Positions 40,916 to 51,414 are shown, numbered from the stretch's first letter. The stretch is DNA of 64,000 nucleotides from Lachnospiraceae bacterium JLR.KK008 (GCA_037015955.1 CP143548.1:761001-825000); one strand, 5' to 3'. The notes: a model not told the origin generated them from the sequence alone. Program-made: numbers and translations.

Positions 40916-42094
40916 ATGGCAAAGAAGATTGTTTTAGCAGGTGCGTGCCGTACCGCAATCGGAACAATGGGAGGTTCCTTAAGCACAACACCGGCAGTTG
41001 AGCTGGGAGCGATCGTAATCAAAGAGGCATTACAGAGAGCAGGAGTTGCACCGGAAGCAGTTGACCATGTATATATGGGCTGTGTCATCCAGGCTGGACT
41101 GGGACAGAACGTTGCACGACAGTCAGCGATCAAAGCAGGACTTCCGATTGAAGTGCCGGCAGTGACGACCAATGTTGTCTGCGGTTCCGGTCTGAACAGT
41201 GTGAATATGGCTGCACAGATGATTCTTGCAGGAGATGCGGATGTAGTGGTTGCAGGTGGAATGGAAAACATGTCCATGGCTCCTTATGCGATTCCTCAGG
41301 GCCGTTACGGATATAGAATGAACAATGGCGTGTTGGTGGATACGATGATCAAAGACGCATTGTGGGATGCTTTCAATGATTATCATATGATCACAACGGC
41401 AGACAATATCTGCAGAGAATGGGGACTTACCCGTGAAGAATTGGACGAGTTCGCATTAAAGAGCCAGCTGAAGGCGGAAGAAGCGCAGAAGACGGGCGCT
41501 TTTGAAAAAGAGATCGTGCCGGTCATGATCAAGAAGAAAAAAGAGATGGTAGAGTTTAAGGTAGACGAAGGACCGCGTGCAGGCTCTACGATTGAAGGGC
41601 TGCAGAAGCTCCGTGCGATCAACAAAGATGGCTTTGTCACAGCAGGAAACGCTTCCGGTATCAATGACGGCGCGGCAGCGATCGTCGTTATGAGCGAGGA
41701 GAAGGCGAAAGAGCTGGGTGTTACACCTATGGCTACCTGGGTAGCAGGCGCTCTTGCAGGCGTAAGACCTGAAGTGATGGGTATCGGTCCGGTGGCAGCG
41801 ACAAAGAAAGTAATGGCTAAGACAGGCTATAAGATCGAAGACTTTGACATTATCGAGGCAAACGAGGCATTTGCGGCACAGTCTGTGGCAGTGGGCAAAG
41901 ACCTTGGTATTGACGTTGACAGACAGCTCAATCCGAACGGCGGTGCGATTGCACTCGGTCATCCGGTTGGCGCTTCCGGCTGCCGTATTCTTGTCACTCT
42001 GCTTTATGGTATGCAGGCAAGAGGCGCTAAGAAGGGTCTGGCAACGCTCTGCATCGGCGGCGGCATGGGCTGCTCTACGATCGTAGAGATGTAA
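40916..42094 (+). CDS. thlA: Acetyl-CoA acetyltransferase (thiolase)
   Basis: 392 residues. It condenses two acetyl-CoA into acetoacetyl-CoA, the first step to butyrate. Active-site Cys89 ([12 protein letters not shown]), His349 (GHPVGASG) and Cys379 (LCIGGGMG) match the biosynthetic thiolases. The start at 40916 follows AAATGGAGGAAATCAGA. It is first of six genes in the order thl-crt-hbd-bcd-etfB-etfA, which is typical of Lachnospiraceae butyrate producers. Confidence 0.96.
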   Translation: MAKKIVLAGACRTAIGTMGGSLSTTPAVELGAIVIKEALQRAGVAPEAVDHVYMGCVIQAGLGQNVARQSAIKAGLPIEVPAVTTNVVCGSGLNSVNMAAQMILAGDADVVVAGGMENMSMAPYAIPQGRYGYRMNNGVLVDTMIKDALWDAFNDYHMITTADNICREWGLTREELDEFALKSQLKAEEAQKTGAFEKEIVPVMIKKKKEMVEFKVDEGPRAGSTIEGLQKLRAINKDGFVTAGNASGINDGAAAIVVMSEEKAKELGVTPMATWVAGALAGVRPEVMGIGPVAATKKVMAKTGYKIEDFDIIEANEAFAAQSVAVGKDLGIDVDRQLNPNGGAIALGHPVGASGCRILVTLLYGMQARGAKKGLATLCIGGGMGCSTIVEM

Positions 42095-42138
42095 GAGACT
42101 CTCGATAGTCGATATGATAACGAAAAAGGAGAATGGCA

Positions 42139-42924
42139 ATGGAATTTATTTTATATGAGCAAAAGGGTGCGGTAGGAACGATTACCATCAATCGTGAGAA
42201 AGCGCTGAATGCACTCAATTCCACCGTGTTGGATGAGCTGGATCAGACTTTGGATGCGGTCAATCTGGACGAGGTCAGATGTCTGATTCTGACAGGGGCA
42301 GGACAGAAATCTTTTGTGGCAGGCGCCGACATCGGGGAGATGAGCACACTGACAAAGGCTGAAGGCGAAGCATTCGGCAAGAAAGGAAACGATGTGTTCC
42401 GCAAACTGGAAACATTCCCGATTCCTGTGATCGCAGCAATCAACGGCTTTGCGCTGGGCGGAGGCTGTGAGATCTCCATGAGCTGTGACATTCGCATCTG
42501 CTCTGAGAACGCCGTATTCGGACAGCCGGAAGTGGGTCTTGGCATTACGCCGGGATTTGGCGGCACGCAGAGACTTGCCCGCCTGGTAGGCGCCGGCATG
42601 GCGAAACAGATGATCTATACGGCGAGAAATATCAAGGCTGACGAGGCATACCGGATCGGTCTTGTCAATGCTGTCTATCCCCAGGAAGAGCTGATGGCAG
42701 CGGCGGAGAAGATGGCTGCGGGCATTGCCAAGAATGCGCCGATCGCAGTGCGCAACTGTAAGAAAGCGATCAACGACGGACTTGACGTCGATATGGACGC
42801 GGCGATCGTGATCGAGGAGAAGCTGTTTGGCGACTGCTTCGAGACGCAGGATCAGAGATATGGCATGGCATTTTTCCTTGACAAAAACAAAGAGAAAGTA
42901 AAAGAGCCGTTCCAGAACTGCTAA
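42139..42924 (+). CDS. crt: 3-hydroxybutyryl-CoA dehydratase (crotonase)
   Basis: 261 residues of the enoyl-CoA hydratase family. It dehydrates 3-hydroxybutyryl-CoA to crotonyl-CoA. The catalytic glutamates lie in [11 protein letters not shown] (Glu111) and [18 protein letters not shown] (Glu131), and the oxyanion-hole segment is [11 protein letters not shown] 42139 is preferred over 42133 because the ribosome binding site GGAGA would overlap the latter. It lies 44 bases after thlA. Confidence 0.95.
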   Translation: MEFILYEQKGAVGTITINREKALNALNSTVLDELDQTLDAVNLDEVRCLILTGAGQKSFVAGADIGEMSTLTKAEGEAFGKKGNDVFRKLETFPIPVIAAINGFALGGGCEISMSCDIRICSENAVFGQPEVGLGITPGFGGTQRLARLVGAGMAKQMIYTARNIKADEAYRIGLVNAVYPQEELMAAAEKMAAGIAKNAPIAVRNCKKAINDGLDVDMDAAIVIEEKLFGDCFETQDQRYGMAFFLDKNKEKVKEPFQNC

Positions 42925-43010
42925 TCCAAACGTATCATAGCCGGGAGGAAGAGGCCGTGGTCCGGCCGCTTCCTCCGGTATCAATCATAGAAAAATCAGG
43001 AGGAAGAACG

Positions 43011-43850
43011 ATGAAAGTAGGTATTATCGGTGCAGGAACAATGGGTTCCGGAATCGCACAGGCGTTTGCGCAGACAGAAGGATATGAAGTATGCTTATGT
43101 GACATCAATGAAGAATTTGCGGCTAACGGTAAAAACAAGATTGCCAAAGGGTTTGAGAAGAGAGTTGCCAAAGGTAAAATGGAGCAGGCTGCGGCAGATG
43201 CCATTCTTGCCAAAATCACGACAGGCGTTAAGACAATCTGCACGGACTGTGATCTGATCGTAGAGGCAGCGCTGGAAGTTATGGACATTAAGAAACAGAC
43301 ATTCAAAGAGCTGGAGGAGATCTGCAAAGCGGATTGTATTTTTGCGACCAACACTTCTTCTCTCTCCATCACAGAGATCGGCTCCGGCATTAATCGTCCT
43401 GTAATCGGTATGCATTTCTTCAATCCGGCTCCGGTTATGAAGCTCGTGGAAGTGATCGCAGGGCTCAATACACCGGCAGAGACAGTGGAGACGATCAAGA
43501 AAATCTCCGAGGAGATCGGCAAGACACCGGTACAGGTGGAAGAAGCGGCAGGCTTTGTCGTAAACAGAATCCTGATTCCGATGATCAATGAGGCAGTGAG
43601 CATCTATGCGGACGGCGTTGCCAGTGTGGAAGGTATCGATACGGCAATGAAACTGGGCGCTAACCATCCGATGGGACCTTTGGAGCTGGGTGATCTGGTA
43701 GGTCTGGATATTTGTCTTGCAATCATGGAAGTGCTTTACAACGAGACCGGCGATACCAAATATCGTCCTCATCCGCTCCTTCGCAAGATGGTTCGCGGCG
43801 GCCTGCTCGGACGCAAGACCGGCAAAGGGTTCTATGACTATACAAAATAA
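43011..43850 (+). CDS. hbd: 3-hydroxybutyryl-CoA dehydrogenase
   Basis: 279 residues. It reduces acetoacetyl-CoA to 3-hydroxybutyryl-CoA with NAD(P)H. The nucleotide site is [15 protein letters not shown] at the N-terminus, and the catalytic His135 is in [16 protein letters not shown]. The C-terminal domain (about 185-279, [15 protein letters not shown]) binds the acyl-CoA. AGGAGGAAGAACG precedes the ATG. It is third in the operon but second in pathway order. Confidence 0.96.
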   Translation: MKVGIIGAGTMGSGIAQAFAQTEGYEVCLCDINEEFAANGKNKIAKGFEKRVAKGKMEQAAADAILAKITTGVKTICTDCDLIVEAALEVMDIKKQTFKELEEICKADCIFATNTSSLSITEIGSGINRPVIGMHFFNPAPVMKLVEVIAGLNTPAETVETIKKISEEIGKTPVQVEEAAGFVVNRILIPMINEAVSIYADGVASVEGIDTAMKLGANHPMGPLELGDLVGLDICLAIMEVLYNETGDTKYRPHPLLRKMVRGGLLGRKTGKGFYDYTK

Positions 43851-43883
43851 TAATCAACTATAAATGATGGAGGAATAAAGATC

Positions 43884-45035
43884 ATGGATTTTACTTTGAG
43901 CAAAGAACATGAAATGGCGAGAGCTTTATTCAAAGAATTCGCTGAAACAGAAGTAAAGCCTCTGGCTCAGGAGGTAGATGAAACGGAAGCGTTCCCGAGA
44001 GCGACCGTGGAGAAGATGGCAAAATACGGTTTTCTCGGAATTCCTGTTCCGAAGGAATATGGCGGACAGGGCTGTGATCCTCTGACCTATGCGATGTGCG
44101 TGGAAGAGCTCTCCAAAGTCTGCGGCACGACAGGCGTTATCGTTTCCGCACATACTTCTCTTTGCATTGATCCGATCATGACCTATGGTACGGAAGAACA
44201 GAAACAGAAATATGTCGTACCGCTTGCAAAAGGTGAAAAGCTGGGTGCTTTCGGTCTGACAGAGCCGGGTGCCGGCACCGATGCACAGGGACAGCAGACA
44301 AAAGCTGTTCTGGATGGAGACGAGTGGGTGCTCAACGGCAGCAAGTGCTTCATCACGAACGGAAAAGAAGCTGACGTTTATATTATCATCGCAGTAACGG
44401 GTAAGATCGAGAAACGCGGCAGAATGCAGAAAGAGATCTCCGCATTTATCGTAGAAAAGGGTACGCCCGGATTTACATTCGGTACAAAAGAGAACAAGAT
44501 GGGTATCCGCGGCTCCTCCACTTATGAGCTGATCTTTACGGACTGCCGTATCCCGAAGGAGAATCTCCTTGGCCAGAAGGGCAAAGGATTCGGTATCGCT
44601 ATGCACACGCTCGACGGCGGACGTATCGGTATCGCTGCACAGGCGCTCGGACTTGCAGAGGGCGCTCTTGAGACAACGATTGAGTATGTAAAAGAGAGAA
44701 AGCAGTTTGGCAGATCAATCGCACAGTTCCAGAATACACAGTTCCAGCTCGCTGATCTGGCTACAAAGGTAGAGGCTGCACAGCTGCTTGTATACAAGGC
44801 AGCGATGGCGAAAGCGACACAGAAAGTTTATTCCATCGAAGCGGCAAAGGCAAAGTTATATGCGGCTGAAGTTGCAATGGAAGTGACGACGAAGTGTGTA
44901 CAGCTCCACGGTGGCTACGGCTACATAAGAGAGTACAATGTAGAGCGTATGATGCGTGATGCCAAGATCACAGAGATCTATGAAGGTACCAGTGAAGTAC
45001 AGCGCATGGTCATCAGCGGCGCACTGCTGAAATAG
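43884..45035 (+). CDS. bcd: Butyryl-CoA dehydrogenase (acyl-CoA dehydrogenase)
   Basis: 383 residues, an FAD enzyme reducing crotonyl-CoA to butyryl-CoA. With EtfAB it bifurcates electrons to ferredoxin in clostridia, which saves energy. The catalytic glutamate is Glu367 in TEIYEGTSEVQRM, the position known for short-chain enzymes. The FAD-binding stretch is FGLTEPGAGTDA. ATGGAGGAATAAAGATC precedes the ATG. The 158-base gap to etfB is longer than the other gaps in the operon. Confidence 0.96.
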   Translation: MDFTLSKEHEMARALFKEFAETEVKPLAQEVDETEAFPRATVEKMAKYGFLGIPVPKEYGGQGCDPLTYAMCVEELSKVCGTTGVIVSAHTSLCIDPIMTYGTEEQKQKYVVPLAKGEKLGAFGLTEPGAGTDAQGQQTKAVLDGDEWVLNGSKCFITNGKEADVYIIIAVTGKIEKRGRMQKEISAFIVEKGTPGFTFGTKENKMGIRGSSTYELIFTDCRIPKENLLGQKGKGFGIAMHTLDGGRIGIAAQALGLAEGALETTIEYVKERKQFGRSIAQFQNTQFQLADLATKVEAAQLLVYKAAMAKATQKVYSIEAAKAKLYAAEVAMEVTTKCVQLHGGYGYIREYNVERMMRDAKITEIYEGTSEVQRMVISGALLK

Positions 45036-45054
45036 TCGCGATAAGCAATGAAAA

Positions 45055-45098
45055 TCAGGGCAGGGCGGGGAACGCGTCTGCATGACGAATCGCCCTGA
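45055..45098 (+). promoter_or_regulatory. Hairpin in the bcd-etfB intergenic region
   Basis: TCAGGGC (45055-45061) and GCCCTGA (45092-45098) with a GC-rich loop but no U tract. It could be an mRNA processing or stability element that separates bcd from etfBA. Confidence 0.35.
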
Positions 45099-45193
45099 CG
45101 AAGATTTGAGGCGCAGCGCGCGTTCAATAGCCAGAGCCTTTTGGACATTTGCGCCGTATATGGACAGAAAAAAATATAAGGAGAGAAAGCACA

Positions 45194-45979
45194 ATGAAAA
45201 TCGTTGTTTGTATTAAACAGGTACCTGATACAAAGGGTGGCGTTAAGTTTAACCCGGACGGTACACTTGATAGAGCAGCAATGCTTGCGATCATGAATCC
45301 GGATGACAAAGCCGGACTGGAAGCGGCACTGAGACTGAAAGACCAGTATGGGGCAGAAGTAACCGTACTTACAATGGGACTTCCGAAAGCGACGGATGTC
45401 CTTCGTGAGGCGATCGCTATGGGTGCTGACAAAGGCATTCTCGTGACAGACAGAGTGCTGGGTGGCGCCGATACATGGGCAACATCCACAACGATTGCCG
45501 GTGCGATCAGAAATCTGGAGTATGACCTGATTATCACAGGCCGTCAGGCAATCGACGGAGATACGGCTCAGGTTGGTCCTCAGATCGCAGAGCATCTCGA
45601 AATTCCGGTTATTTCTTATGCACAGGATATTAAAGTTGAGGGTGACAAAGTGATCGTACAGCGTCAGTATGATGACAGATACCATGTACTGGAGGCACAG
45701 ATGCCTTGTCTGATCACCGCACTTTCCGAGCTGAATGTACCTCGTTACATGACGCCGGGCGGAATCTTTGACGCATGCAAAGCTGAGATCACAACATGGG
45801 GCAGAGCGGATCTGAAAGATGTGGATGATTCCAATCTGGGTCTTGCAGGTTCTCCGACTAAGATCGCAAAGGCATCCGACAAAGTGCGCAAGGGCGCAGG
45901 AGAAAAAGTGACTCCGGATTCTCCGGACGATGCGGTTGCTTACATTATCGGTAAATTCAAAGAGAAACATGTCATTTAA
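45194..45979 (+). CDS. etfB: Electron transfer flavoprotein beta subunit
   Basis: 261 residues. It starts MKIVVCIKQVPDTKGGVKFN, as clostridial EtfB does, and holds the bifurcating FAD between the subunits. The recognition-loop segment for the dehydrogenase partner is near ATSTTIAGAIRNLEYD. NADH is the expected donor at the EtfB FAD. It lies 158 bases after bcd and 20 before etfA. The start at 45194 follows AAGGAGAGAAAGCACA. Confidence 0.95.
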   Translation: MKIVVCIKQVPDTKGGVKFNPDGTLDRAAMLAIMNPDDKAGLEAALRLKDQYGAEVTVLTMGLPKATDVLREAIAMGADKGILVTDRVLGGADTWATSTTIAGAIRNLEYDLIITGRQAIDGDTAQVGPQIAEHLEIPVISYAQDIKVEGDKVIVQRQYDDRYHVLEAQMPCLITALSELNVPRYMTPGGIFDACKAEITTWGRADLKDVDDSNLGLAGSPTKIAKASDKVRKGAGEKVTPDSPDDAVAYIIGKFKEKHVI

Positions 45980-45999
45980 TAAATAAGGTGGTGAACGAG

Positions 46000-47049
46000 A
46001 TGAATTTAGAAGAATATAAAGGCGTATATGTGTATGCACAGCAGGTTGACAATGAGATCAGCGGCATTGCATACGAGTTACTTGGAAAGGCAAAAGAACT
46101 GGCAGCTCCTTTAAATACCGACGTGACGGCAGTGCTGATCGGTTCCGACGTAAAAGGACTGGCTGATTCTCTCGCAGAATATGGCGCTGACAAAGTCATC
46201 GTCGTAGATGATCCGGAATTAAAAGAATACAGGACAGAGCCTTATGCACATGCACTTTCCTCTGTGATCAACAAATATAAACCGGAGATCGTGCTGGTGG
46301 GCGCTACCGCGATCGGCAGAGACCTTGGCCCGACCGTATCTGCCAGAGTGGCAACCGGTCTGACGGCTGACTGTACTGTACTGGAAATCGGTGATTTCCC
46401 GCTTGTAGCCGTTCCCGGAAAGGAAAGTGAGCAGAAACACAATCAGCTTCTGATGACACGTCCGGCATTTGGCGGCAATACGATCGCAACGATCGCCTGC
46501 CCGAACAATCGTCCGCAGATGGCTACCGTACGTCCCGGCGTTATGCAGAAGATCGATCCGATCAAGGGCGCTAAGGCAGTTGTGGAAGAGTACAATCCCG
46601 GATTTGCTCCGAATAACAGATATGTGACGATCAAGGAAGTTGTGAAGGCAGTTTCCAATACAGTTGATATTATGGATGCAAAGATTCTCGTTTCCGGTGG
46701 CCGTGGTGTAGGCAGCCCTGAGAACTTCAAGATTCTTGAGGATCTGGCTGCAGTTCTGGGCGGTACGGTAAGCTGCTCCCGTGCAGTCGTGGATTCCGGC
46801 TGGAAGCCGAAAGATCTGCAGGTAGGACAGACAGGAAAAACCGTACGTCCGAACGTATACTTTGCGATCGGTATTTCCGGTGCGATCCAGCATGTGGCTG
46901 GTATGGAAGAGTCTGATATTATCGTGGCGATCAACAAAGATGAGGACGCTCCGATCTTTGACGTGGCTGACTATGGTGTCGTAGGGGATCTGAACAAGAT
47001 CGTTCCGGCGCTGACAGAGAGTTTGAAAGCAGAACTGGCTGCAAAATAA
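46000..47049 (+). CDS. etfA: Electron transfer flavoprotein alpha subunit
   Basis: 349 residues. The N-terminal domain (YKGVYVYAQQVDNEISGIAY) pairs with EtfB. The C-terminal FAD domain has ILVSGGRGVGSPENFKILED, VGQTGKTVRPNVYFAIGISG and AIQHVAGMEESDIIVAINKD, the full FAD signature. There is no N-terminal ferredoxin extension, so it is the classical Bcd partner type. AAGGTGGTGAACGAG supports the ATG at 46000. It is the last gene of the operon and a terminator follows. Confidence 0.95.
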   Translation: MNLEEYKGVYVYAQQVDNEISGIAYELLGKAKELAAPLNTDVTAVLIGSDVKGLADSLAEYGADKVIVVDDPELKEYRTEPYAHALSSVINKYKPEIVLVGATAIGRDLGPTVSARVATGLTADCTVLEIGDFPLVAVPGKESEQKHNQLLMTRPAFGGNTIATIACPNNRPQMATVRPGVMQKIDPIKGAKAVVEEYNPGFAPNNRYVTIKEVVKAVSNTVDIMDAKILVSGGRGVGSPENFKILEDLAAVLGGTVSCSRAVVDSGWKPKDLQVGQTGKTVRPNVYFAIGISGAIQHVAGMEESDIIVAINKDEDAPIFDVADYGVVGDLNKIVPALTESLKAELAAK

Positions 47050-47089
47050 TCTCGCGGTGCCACATATATTGTAAAAGATAGATGAAAAT

Positions 47090-47120
47090 AAGGGGTGGGA
47101 CCGTCGGTCTCACCCCTTTG
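47090..47120 (+). terminator. Terminator of the butyrate operon
   Basis: AAGGGGTGGGACC, loop GTC, GGTCTCACCCCTT. Confidence 0.85.
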
Positions 47121-47153
47121 TCGTACGGAAAAGTTATGTATGCCATCTGAAGG

Positions 47154-48326
47154 TTAGCGGCAGGCCAGCCGATAGACTTCCTCGCATTCCTTCGGCCCGA
47201 GTTTGACAAAAAAGCCTTCCGTGCGCCCCTCGATCTGGAGCGTTTCCAGGAGCCTGGGAATGTCTTCTTCCCTGGCGCCCAGCTCCGCAAAAGAAGTAGG
47301 CATCCCGACGCTGTGGAAGAATGCTTTTGTCCGGGCGATTCCCTCACGGGCCGTCTCCTCCGGATTCCGGAAGTTCATCTCGCAGTCCCATACCCGGACT
47401 GCAAACTGGGCAAACCGGTTCACATCGTGTCGCATGACATAAGTCATCCATGCGGGGAAGATAACGGCCAGCCCGGCCCCATGGGCACAATCATAGAGAG
47501 CCGAGAGTTCATGTTCCAGATTGTGGCTGGCCCAGTCCTGTTCCCGGCCGACGCCGCAGACATCGTTGTGAGCCAGTGTACCTGCCCACATGATATTAGC
47601 TCTGGCCTCATAATCATGAGGATCTTCCAGCACTTTCGGCAGCTCTTTGATAATCGTCTTTAAGATACCCTCACAGAGGCGGTCTGTAATCTCCACGTGC
47701 TCTGTGTTGGTGAAATACCGCTCGAATACATGGGCCATAATGTCGGTGCAGCCGCTGGCCGTCTGATAAGGCGGAAGTGTCATCGTAAGCTCGGGGTTCA
47801 TAATCGAGAACACCGGCCGCATCCTTTCACAGCCAAATCCTCTCTTGTACATACCGTTTTCATGGGTGATAACGGAACCGTCGCTGCCTTCGCTGCCTGC
47901 GGCCGAAATCGTCAGTACGGAGGCTATGGGCAGGGCGCTTTCCGGGAAAGCCTTTCCCATATAAAAGTCCCAGAAATCTCCCTCATAAGGGACACCGATG
48001 GCGATGGCCTTTGATGAGTCGATGGTACTTCCGCCGCCGACCGCCAGAATAAAGTCTACTTTTTCCCTGCGGCAGAGCTCAATGCCTTCATACACGAGAC
48101 CGCTGCGGGGATTTGGTTTCACTCCGCCAAGTTCGACACAGGCAAGTCCTTCTTTTTCCAGTGACGCTTTCACACGGTCTAACAGGCCGCAGCGGACAAC
48201 GCTTCCGCCGCCGTAGTGGATCAGTACTCTGCTTCCTCCAAAACGCTTCACATACTGTCCGGCTTCCTGTTCCGTGCCTTTTCCGAATGCAAAATAGGTG
48301 GGACTGTAGAAAGTAAAATTGTTCAT
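47154..48326 (-). CDS. Iron-containing alcohol dehydrogenase (butanol dehydrogenase-like)
   Basis: 390 residues of the type III (Fe2+) alcohol dehydrogenases, closest in look to BDH/YqhD. NAD(P) site AVGGGSTIDSSKAIAIGVPY; metal ligands in ASGCTDIMAHVFERYF and ASHNLEHELSALYDCAHGAG. It would reduce aldehydes such as butyraldehyde with NAD(P)H. The start at 48326 is chosen because the family begins MNNFTFYSPTYFAFGKGTE; the 39 codons upstream look noncoding. It is convergent with the butyrate operon and monocistronic. Confidence 0.9.
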   Translation of the reverse strand: MNNFTFYSPTYFAFGKGTEQEAGQYVKRFGGSRVLIHYGGGSVVRCGLLDRVKASLEKEGLACVELGGVKPNPRSGLVYEGIELCRREKVDFILAVGGGSTIDSSKAIAIGVPYEGDFWDFYMGKAFPESALPIASVLTISAAGSEGSDGSVITHENGMYKRGFGCERMRPVFSIMNPELTMTLPPYQTASGCTDIMAHVFERYFTNTEHVEITDRLCEGILKTIIKELPKVLEDPHDYEARANIMWAGTLAHNDVCGVGREQDWASHNLEHELSALYDCAHGAGLAVIFPAWMTYVMRHDVNRFAQFAVRVWDCEMNFRNPEETAREGIARTKAFFHSVGMPTSFAELGAREEDIPRLLETLQIEGRTEGFFVKLGPKECEEVYRLACR

Positions 48327-48491
48327 ATAATATGCCGCCTCTCCTGATGGTTTTATTTTACGCAGTGCTCTGTTGATTTTCAGTATAACGTATTTTTCAG
48401 GCTGCGTCCACCGGGAAACAGAGCCGGCGGAGATTGATTTCATGACACAAATCAGGCAATCATGATCTCAAAGAGAGCTTCGGAATAACAC

Positions 48492-48520
48492 TTGCAGAAA
48501 CCGACATTTTACGGTATGAT
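48492..48520 (+). promoter_or_regulatory. Sigma-A promoter of the BMP-type transporter genes
   Basis: TTGCAG, 17-base spacer, TATGAT, 36 bases before the ATG. Confidence 0.7.
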
Positions 48521-48556
48521 AAAACAGAAAACAGTTATTTGTACAGGAGGTTAATT

Positions 48557-49720
48557 ATGAGAAGCAAAATTTTAAGCGCATTATTGTGCGTGAGCATGGT
48601 TGCGGCTATGCTGACAGGATGTGGCAGCGCGCCGCAGGAGTCCGCACCCGCTGCCGAGACAGAAGCGGCAGCAGCTGAGGGAGATGCAGCAGAGGAAGAC
48701 CAGCAGGTAACATCTTCCGAGGCATCCGCAGACGGCGGTTATGAGCTGGCGCTCGTGACAGACCTGGGAACGATCGACGATAAGTCTTTCAACCAGGGTG
48801 CATGGGAAGGCATGGAGAAATATGCAAAGGAAAACAATATTTCCTATAAATATTACCAGCCGCAGGAAGGCACGACCGACGCCTACATCGAGACGATCGG
48901 ACTTGCGATCGAAGGTGGTGCAAAGCTGGTCGTATGCCCGGGATTTTTGTTTGAGGAGCCTGTCTATGTAGTACAGGAGCAGTATCCGGACGTTCACTTT
49001 ATCCTGCTTGACGGCGAGCCTCATGATGCGGACTACAATTACAGCACGGCTGAAAATGTTATGCCGATTCTGTTCCAGGAAGATCAGGCCGGTTATCTTG
49101 CAGGCTATGCGCTTGTAAAAGACGGTTATACAAAGCTCGGTTTTATGGGCGGTATGGCAGTTCCGGCGGTTATCCGTTTCGGTTACGGATTTGTACAGGG
49201 CGCTGACGCGGCAGCAGAAGAGCTTGGCGTTGACGTAGAGATTATGTACAACTATACAGGTGCATTCGCGGCGACACCGGAGGCACAGGCAATGGCAGCA
49301 AGCTGGTACCAGAATGGTACAGAAGTTGTATTTGGCTGCGGCGGCGCAGTTGGTAACTCTGTTATGGCAGCAGCAGAAGAGGCAGGCGCAAAGGTAGTCG
49401 GCGTTGACGTTGACCAGTCTTCAGAGTCTGAAACGGTTATTACTTCCGCAATGAAACAGCTCAGCGTTTCCGTATATGACGGTGTGAAAGCGTTTTATGA
49501 CGGTTCTTTCCCTGGCGGAAGCACGACTGTATTTACAGCAGAGAACAACGGTGTAGGCCTTCCGATGGATACTTCTAAATTCGAAACATTTGGACAGGCT
49601 GACTATGATGCTCTGTTTGCAAAACTGGCAGGCGGCGAAATCTCGATTGAGAACAGCACAGAGGACAGCACGACGGCAGACCTGACTCTGGCAAAGACGA
49701 CAGTGAATTTCGTAGAGTAA
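48557..49720 (+). CDS. BMP-family nucleoside-binding lipoprotein
   Basis: 387 residues. The lipobox is MLTGC (Cys about 18-19), then an Ala/Glu/Ser linker and a BMP/Med domain: ALVTDLGTIDDKSFNQGAWE, then LGFMGGMAVPAVIRFGYGFV and VFGCGGAVGNSVMAAAEEAG. Known members (PnrA, YufN/NupN) bind purine nucleosides. It precedes an ATPase and two permeases of matching type. A terminator lies between it and the ATPase, which would make much more binding protein than membrane parts. CAGGAGGTTAATT supports the start. Confidence 0.93.
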   Translation: MRSKILSALLCVSMVAAMLTGCGSAPQESAPAAETEAAAAEGDAAEEDQQVTSSEASADGGYELALVTDLGTIDDKSFNQGAWEGMEKYAKENNISYKYYQPQEGTTDAYIETIGLAIEGGAKLVVCPGFLFEEPVYVVQEQYPDVHFILLDGEPHDADYNYSTAENVMPILFQEDQAGYLAGYALVKDGYTKLGFMGGMAVPAVIRFGYGFVQGADAAAEELGVDVEIMYNYTGAFAATPEAQAMAASWYQNGTEVVFGCGGAVGNSVMAAAEEAGAKVVGVDVDQSSESETVITSAMKQLSVSVYDGVKAFYDGSFPGGSTTVFTAENNGVGLPMDTSKFETFGQADYDALFAKLAGGEISIENSTEDSTTADLTLAKTTVNFVE

Positions 49721-49745
49721 TCAGACAGGTTCTCACAGTATAAAA

Positions 49746-49771
49746 AGGGGTGCTTTTGCACCCCTGTTTTT
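49746..49771 (+). terminator. Attenuating terminator between binding protein and ATPase genes
   Basis: AGGGGTGC, loop TTTT, GCACCCCT, then GTTTTT. No promoter of good quality is seen between it and the ATPase gene, so partial read-through is expected. Confidence 0.75.
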
Positions 49772-49872
49772 GAATATACAGGGAAATCAACCGCGCCGAA
49801 GGATGGAGCTGTGCGGCGTACAGGGATGGCTTTCCCTGCCAGACTGATTCAGGTGACAAAAGGGGATAAAGA

Positions 49873-51414
49873 ATGGACTATGTAATTGAAATGCTGAACA
49901 TCACGAAAGAATTTCCCGGTATTATCGCCAACGATGATATTACATTGCGTGTGAAACAGGGAGAGATTCATGCGTTGCTGGGGGAGAACGGCGCCGGAAA
50001 GTCTACGCTGATGAGTGTCCTTTTCGGACTGTATCAGCCGGAGAAAGGAACCATCAAAGTAAAAGGCAGAGAAGCGGCGATCAAAGGCCCGCTGGATGCC
50101 AATGCGCTGGGGATCGGCATGGTGCACCAGCACTTTAAACTGGTACATAATTTTACCGTACTGCAAAATATCGTATTGGGGATAGAGGCAGTGAAGGGCG
50201 GTATCATTCAAATGGCGGATGCCAGGAAGAAAGTGATGGCGCTCAGTGAAAAGTATAATCTGCTCGTAGATCCGGATGCGCTCATCTCCGATATTACGGT
50301 AGGGATGCAGCAGAGGGTGGAAATCCTGAAGATGCTGTATCGTGATAACGATATTCTGATTTTTGATGAACCGACGGCAGTTCTGACACCGCAGGAGATC
50401 GACGAGCTGATGCGGATCATGAAAGATCTGGTGGCGGAAGGCAAGTCCATATTGTTTATCACGCATAAGCTGAATGAAATCAAAGCGGTGGCCGACAGAT
50501 GTACGGTGCTGCGCCGGGGAAAATATATTGGTACGATTGAGGTTGCCGACGCAGATAAAGAGACGATGTCGGAGATGATGGTAGGACGGAAAGTCAACCT
50601 GACTGTGGAGAAATCCGAGGCAAAGCCGGGAGATGTCGTACTTGAGGTAAAAGATGTCTGTGTAAAGTCCGTGCGGGAAGGACACGCGCAAAATGTTGTC
50701 GACCATGTGAGTTTCCAGGTACGGAAAGGCGAGATTGTCTGCATCGCAGGCATCGACGGCAATGGTCAGACGGAGCTTGTACAGGCCATCACCGGACTGG
50801 GGAATATGAGTCAGGGAAGCATTATTGTCAATGGAGAGGATATGACGCATAAGGCAATCCGTTATAAAAATACGCACGGAATGTCCCATATCCCGGAGGA
50901 CAGACACAAACACGGACTGGTTCTTGACTATAATCTGGCCTACAATCTTGTGTTGCAGCAATATTTTGAACCGACTTTCAGCAAAGGCGGTTTTCTGAAG
51001 AAAGATAAGATCAGAGAGTATGCGGACATGCTCATCGAAAAATATGATATACGAAGCGGACAGGGCCTGGAGACGATTACGCGCAGTATGTCCGGCGGGA
51101 ATCAGCAGAAAGCGATCGTTGCCAGAGAGATTATGAGAGATCCGGATATTCTGCTGGCGGTTCAGCCCACGAGAGGACTGGACGTGGGAGCCATTGAATA
51201 TATCCACAGACAGCTCGTAGCACAGAGGGATTCAGGAAGCGCTATTTTGCTCGTCTCTCTGGAACTGGATGAAGTCATGAACTTAAGCGACCGCATTCTT
51301 GTCATCTTTGAGGGGGCGATCGTGGCAGATCTGAATCCAAAAGAGACGACGGTACAGGAACTCGGTCTTTATATGGCCGGCTCGAAGAGAAAGGGGGCAG
51401 CACAGAATGCGTAA
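49873..51414 (+). CDS. Nucleoside ABC importer ATPase (double-domain, YufO/NupO-like)
   Basis: 513 residues with two ATPase domains. The first is complete: Walker A GENGAGKST (about 36-44), Q-loop, signature SVGMQQR-like region, Walker B ILIFDEPTAVLTP. The second has a degenerate Walker A (GIDGNGQTELV), signature MSGGNQQKAIVAREI and Walker B LLAVQPTRGLDVGA. This is the usual layout of sugar and nucleoside double ATPases. AAAAGGGGATAAAGA precedes the ATG. It overlaps the first permease by eight bases. Confidence 0.93.
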   Translation: MDYVIEMLNITKEFPGIIANDDITLRVKQGEIHALLGENGAGKSTLMSVLFGLYQPEKGTIKVKGREAAIKGPLDANALGIGMVHQHFKLVHNFTVLQNIVLGIEAVKGGIIQMADARKKVMALSEKYNLLVDPDALISDITVGMQQRVEILKMLYRDNDILIFDEPTAVLTPQEIDELMRIMKDLVAEGKSILFITHKLNEIKAVADRCTVLRRGKYIGTIEVADADKETMSEMMVGRKVNLTVEKSEAKPGDVVLEVKDVCVKSVREGHAQNVVDHVSFQVRKGEIVCIAGIDGNGQTELVQAITGLGNMSQGSIIVNGEDMTHKAIRYKNTHGMSHIPEDRHKHGLVLDYNLAYNLVLQQYFEPTFSKGGFLKKDKIREYADMLIEKYDIRSGQGLETITRSMSGGNQQKAIVAREIMRDPDILLAVQPTRGLDVGAIEYIHRQLVAQRDSGSAILLVSLELDEVMNLSDRILVIFEGAIVADLNPKETTVQELGLYMAGSKRKGAAQNA

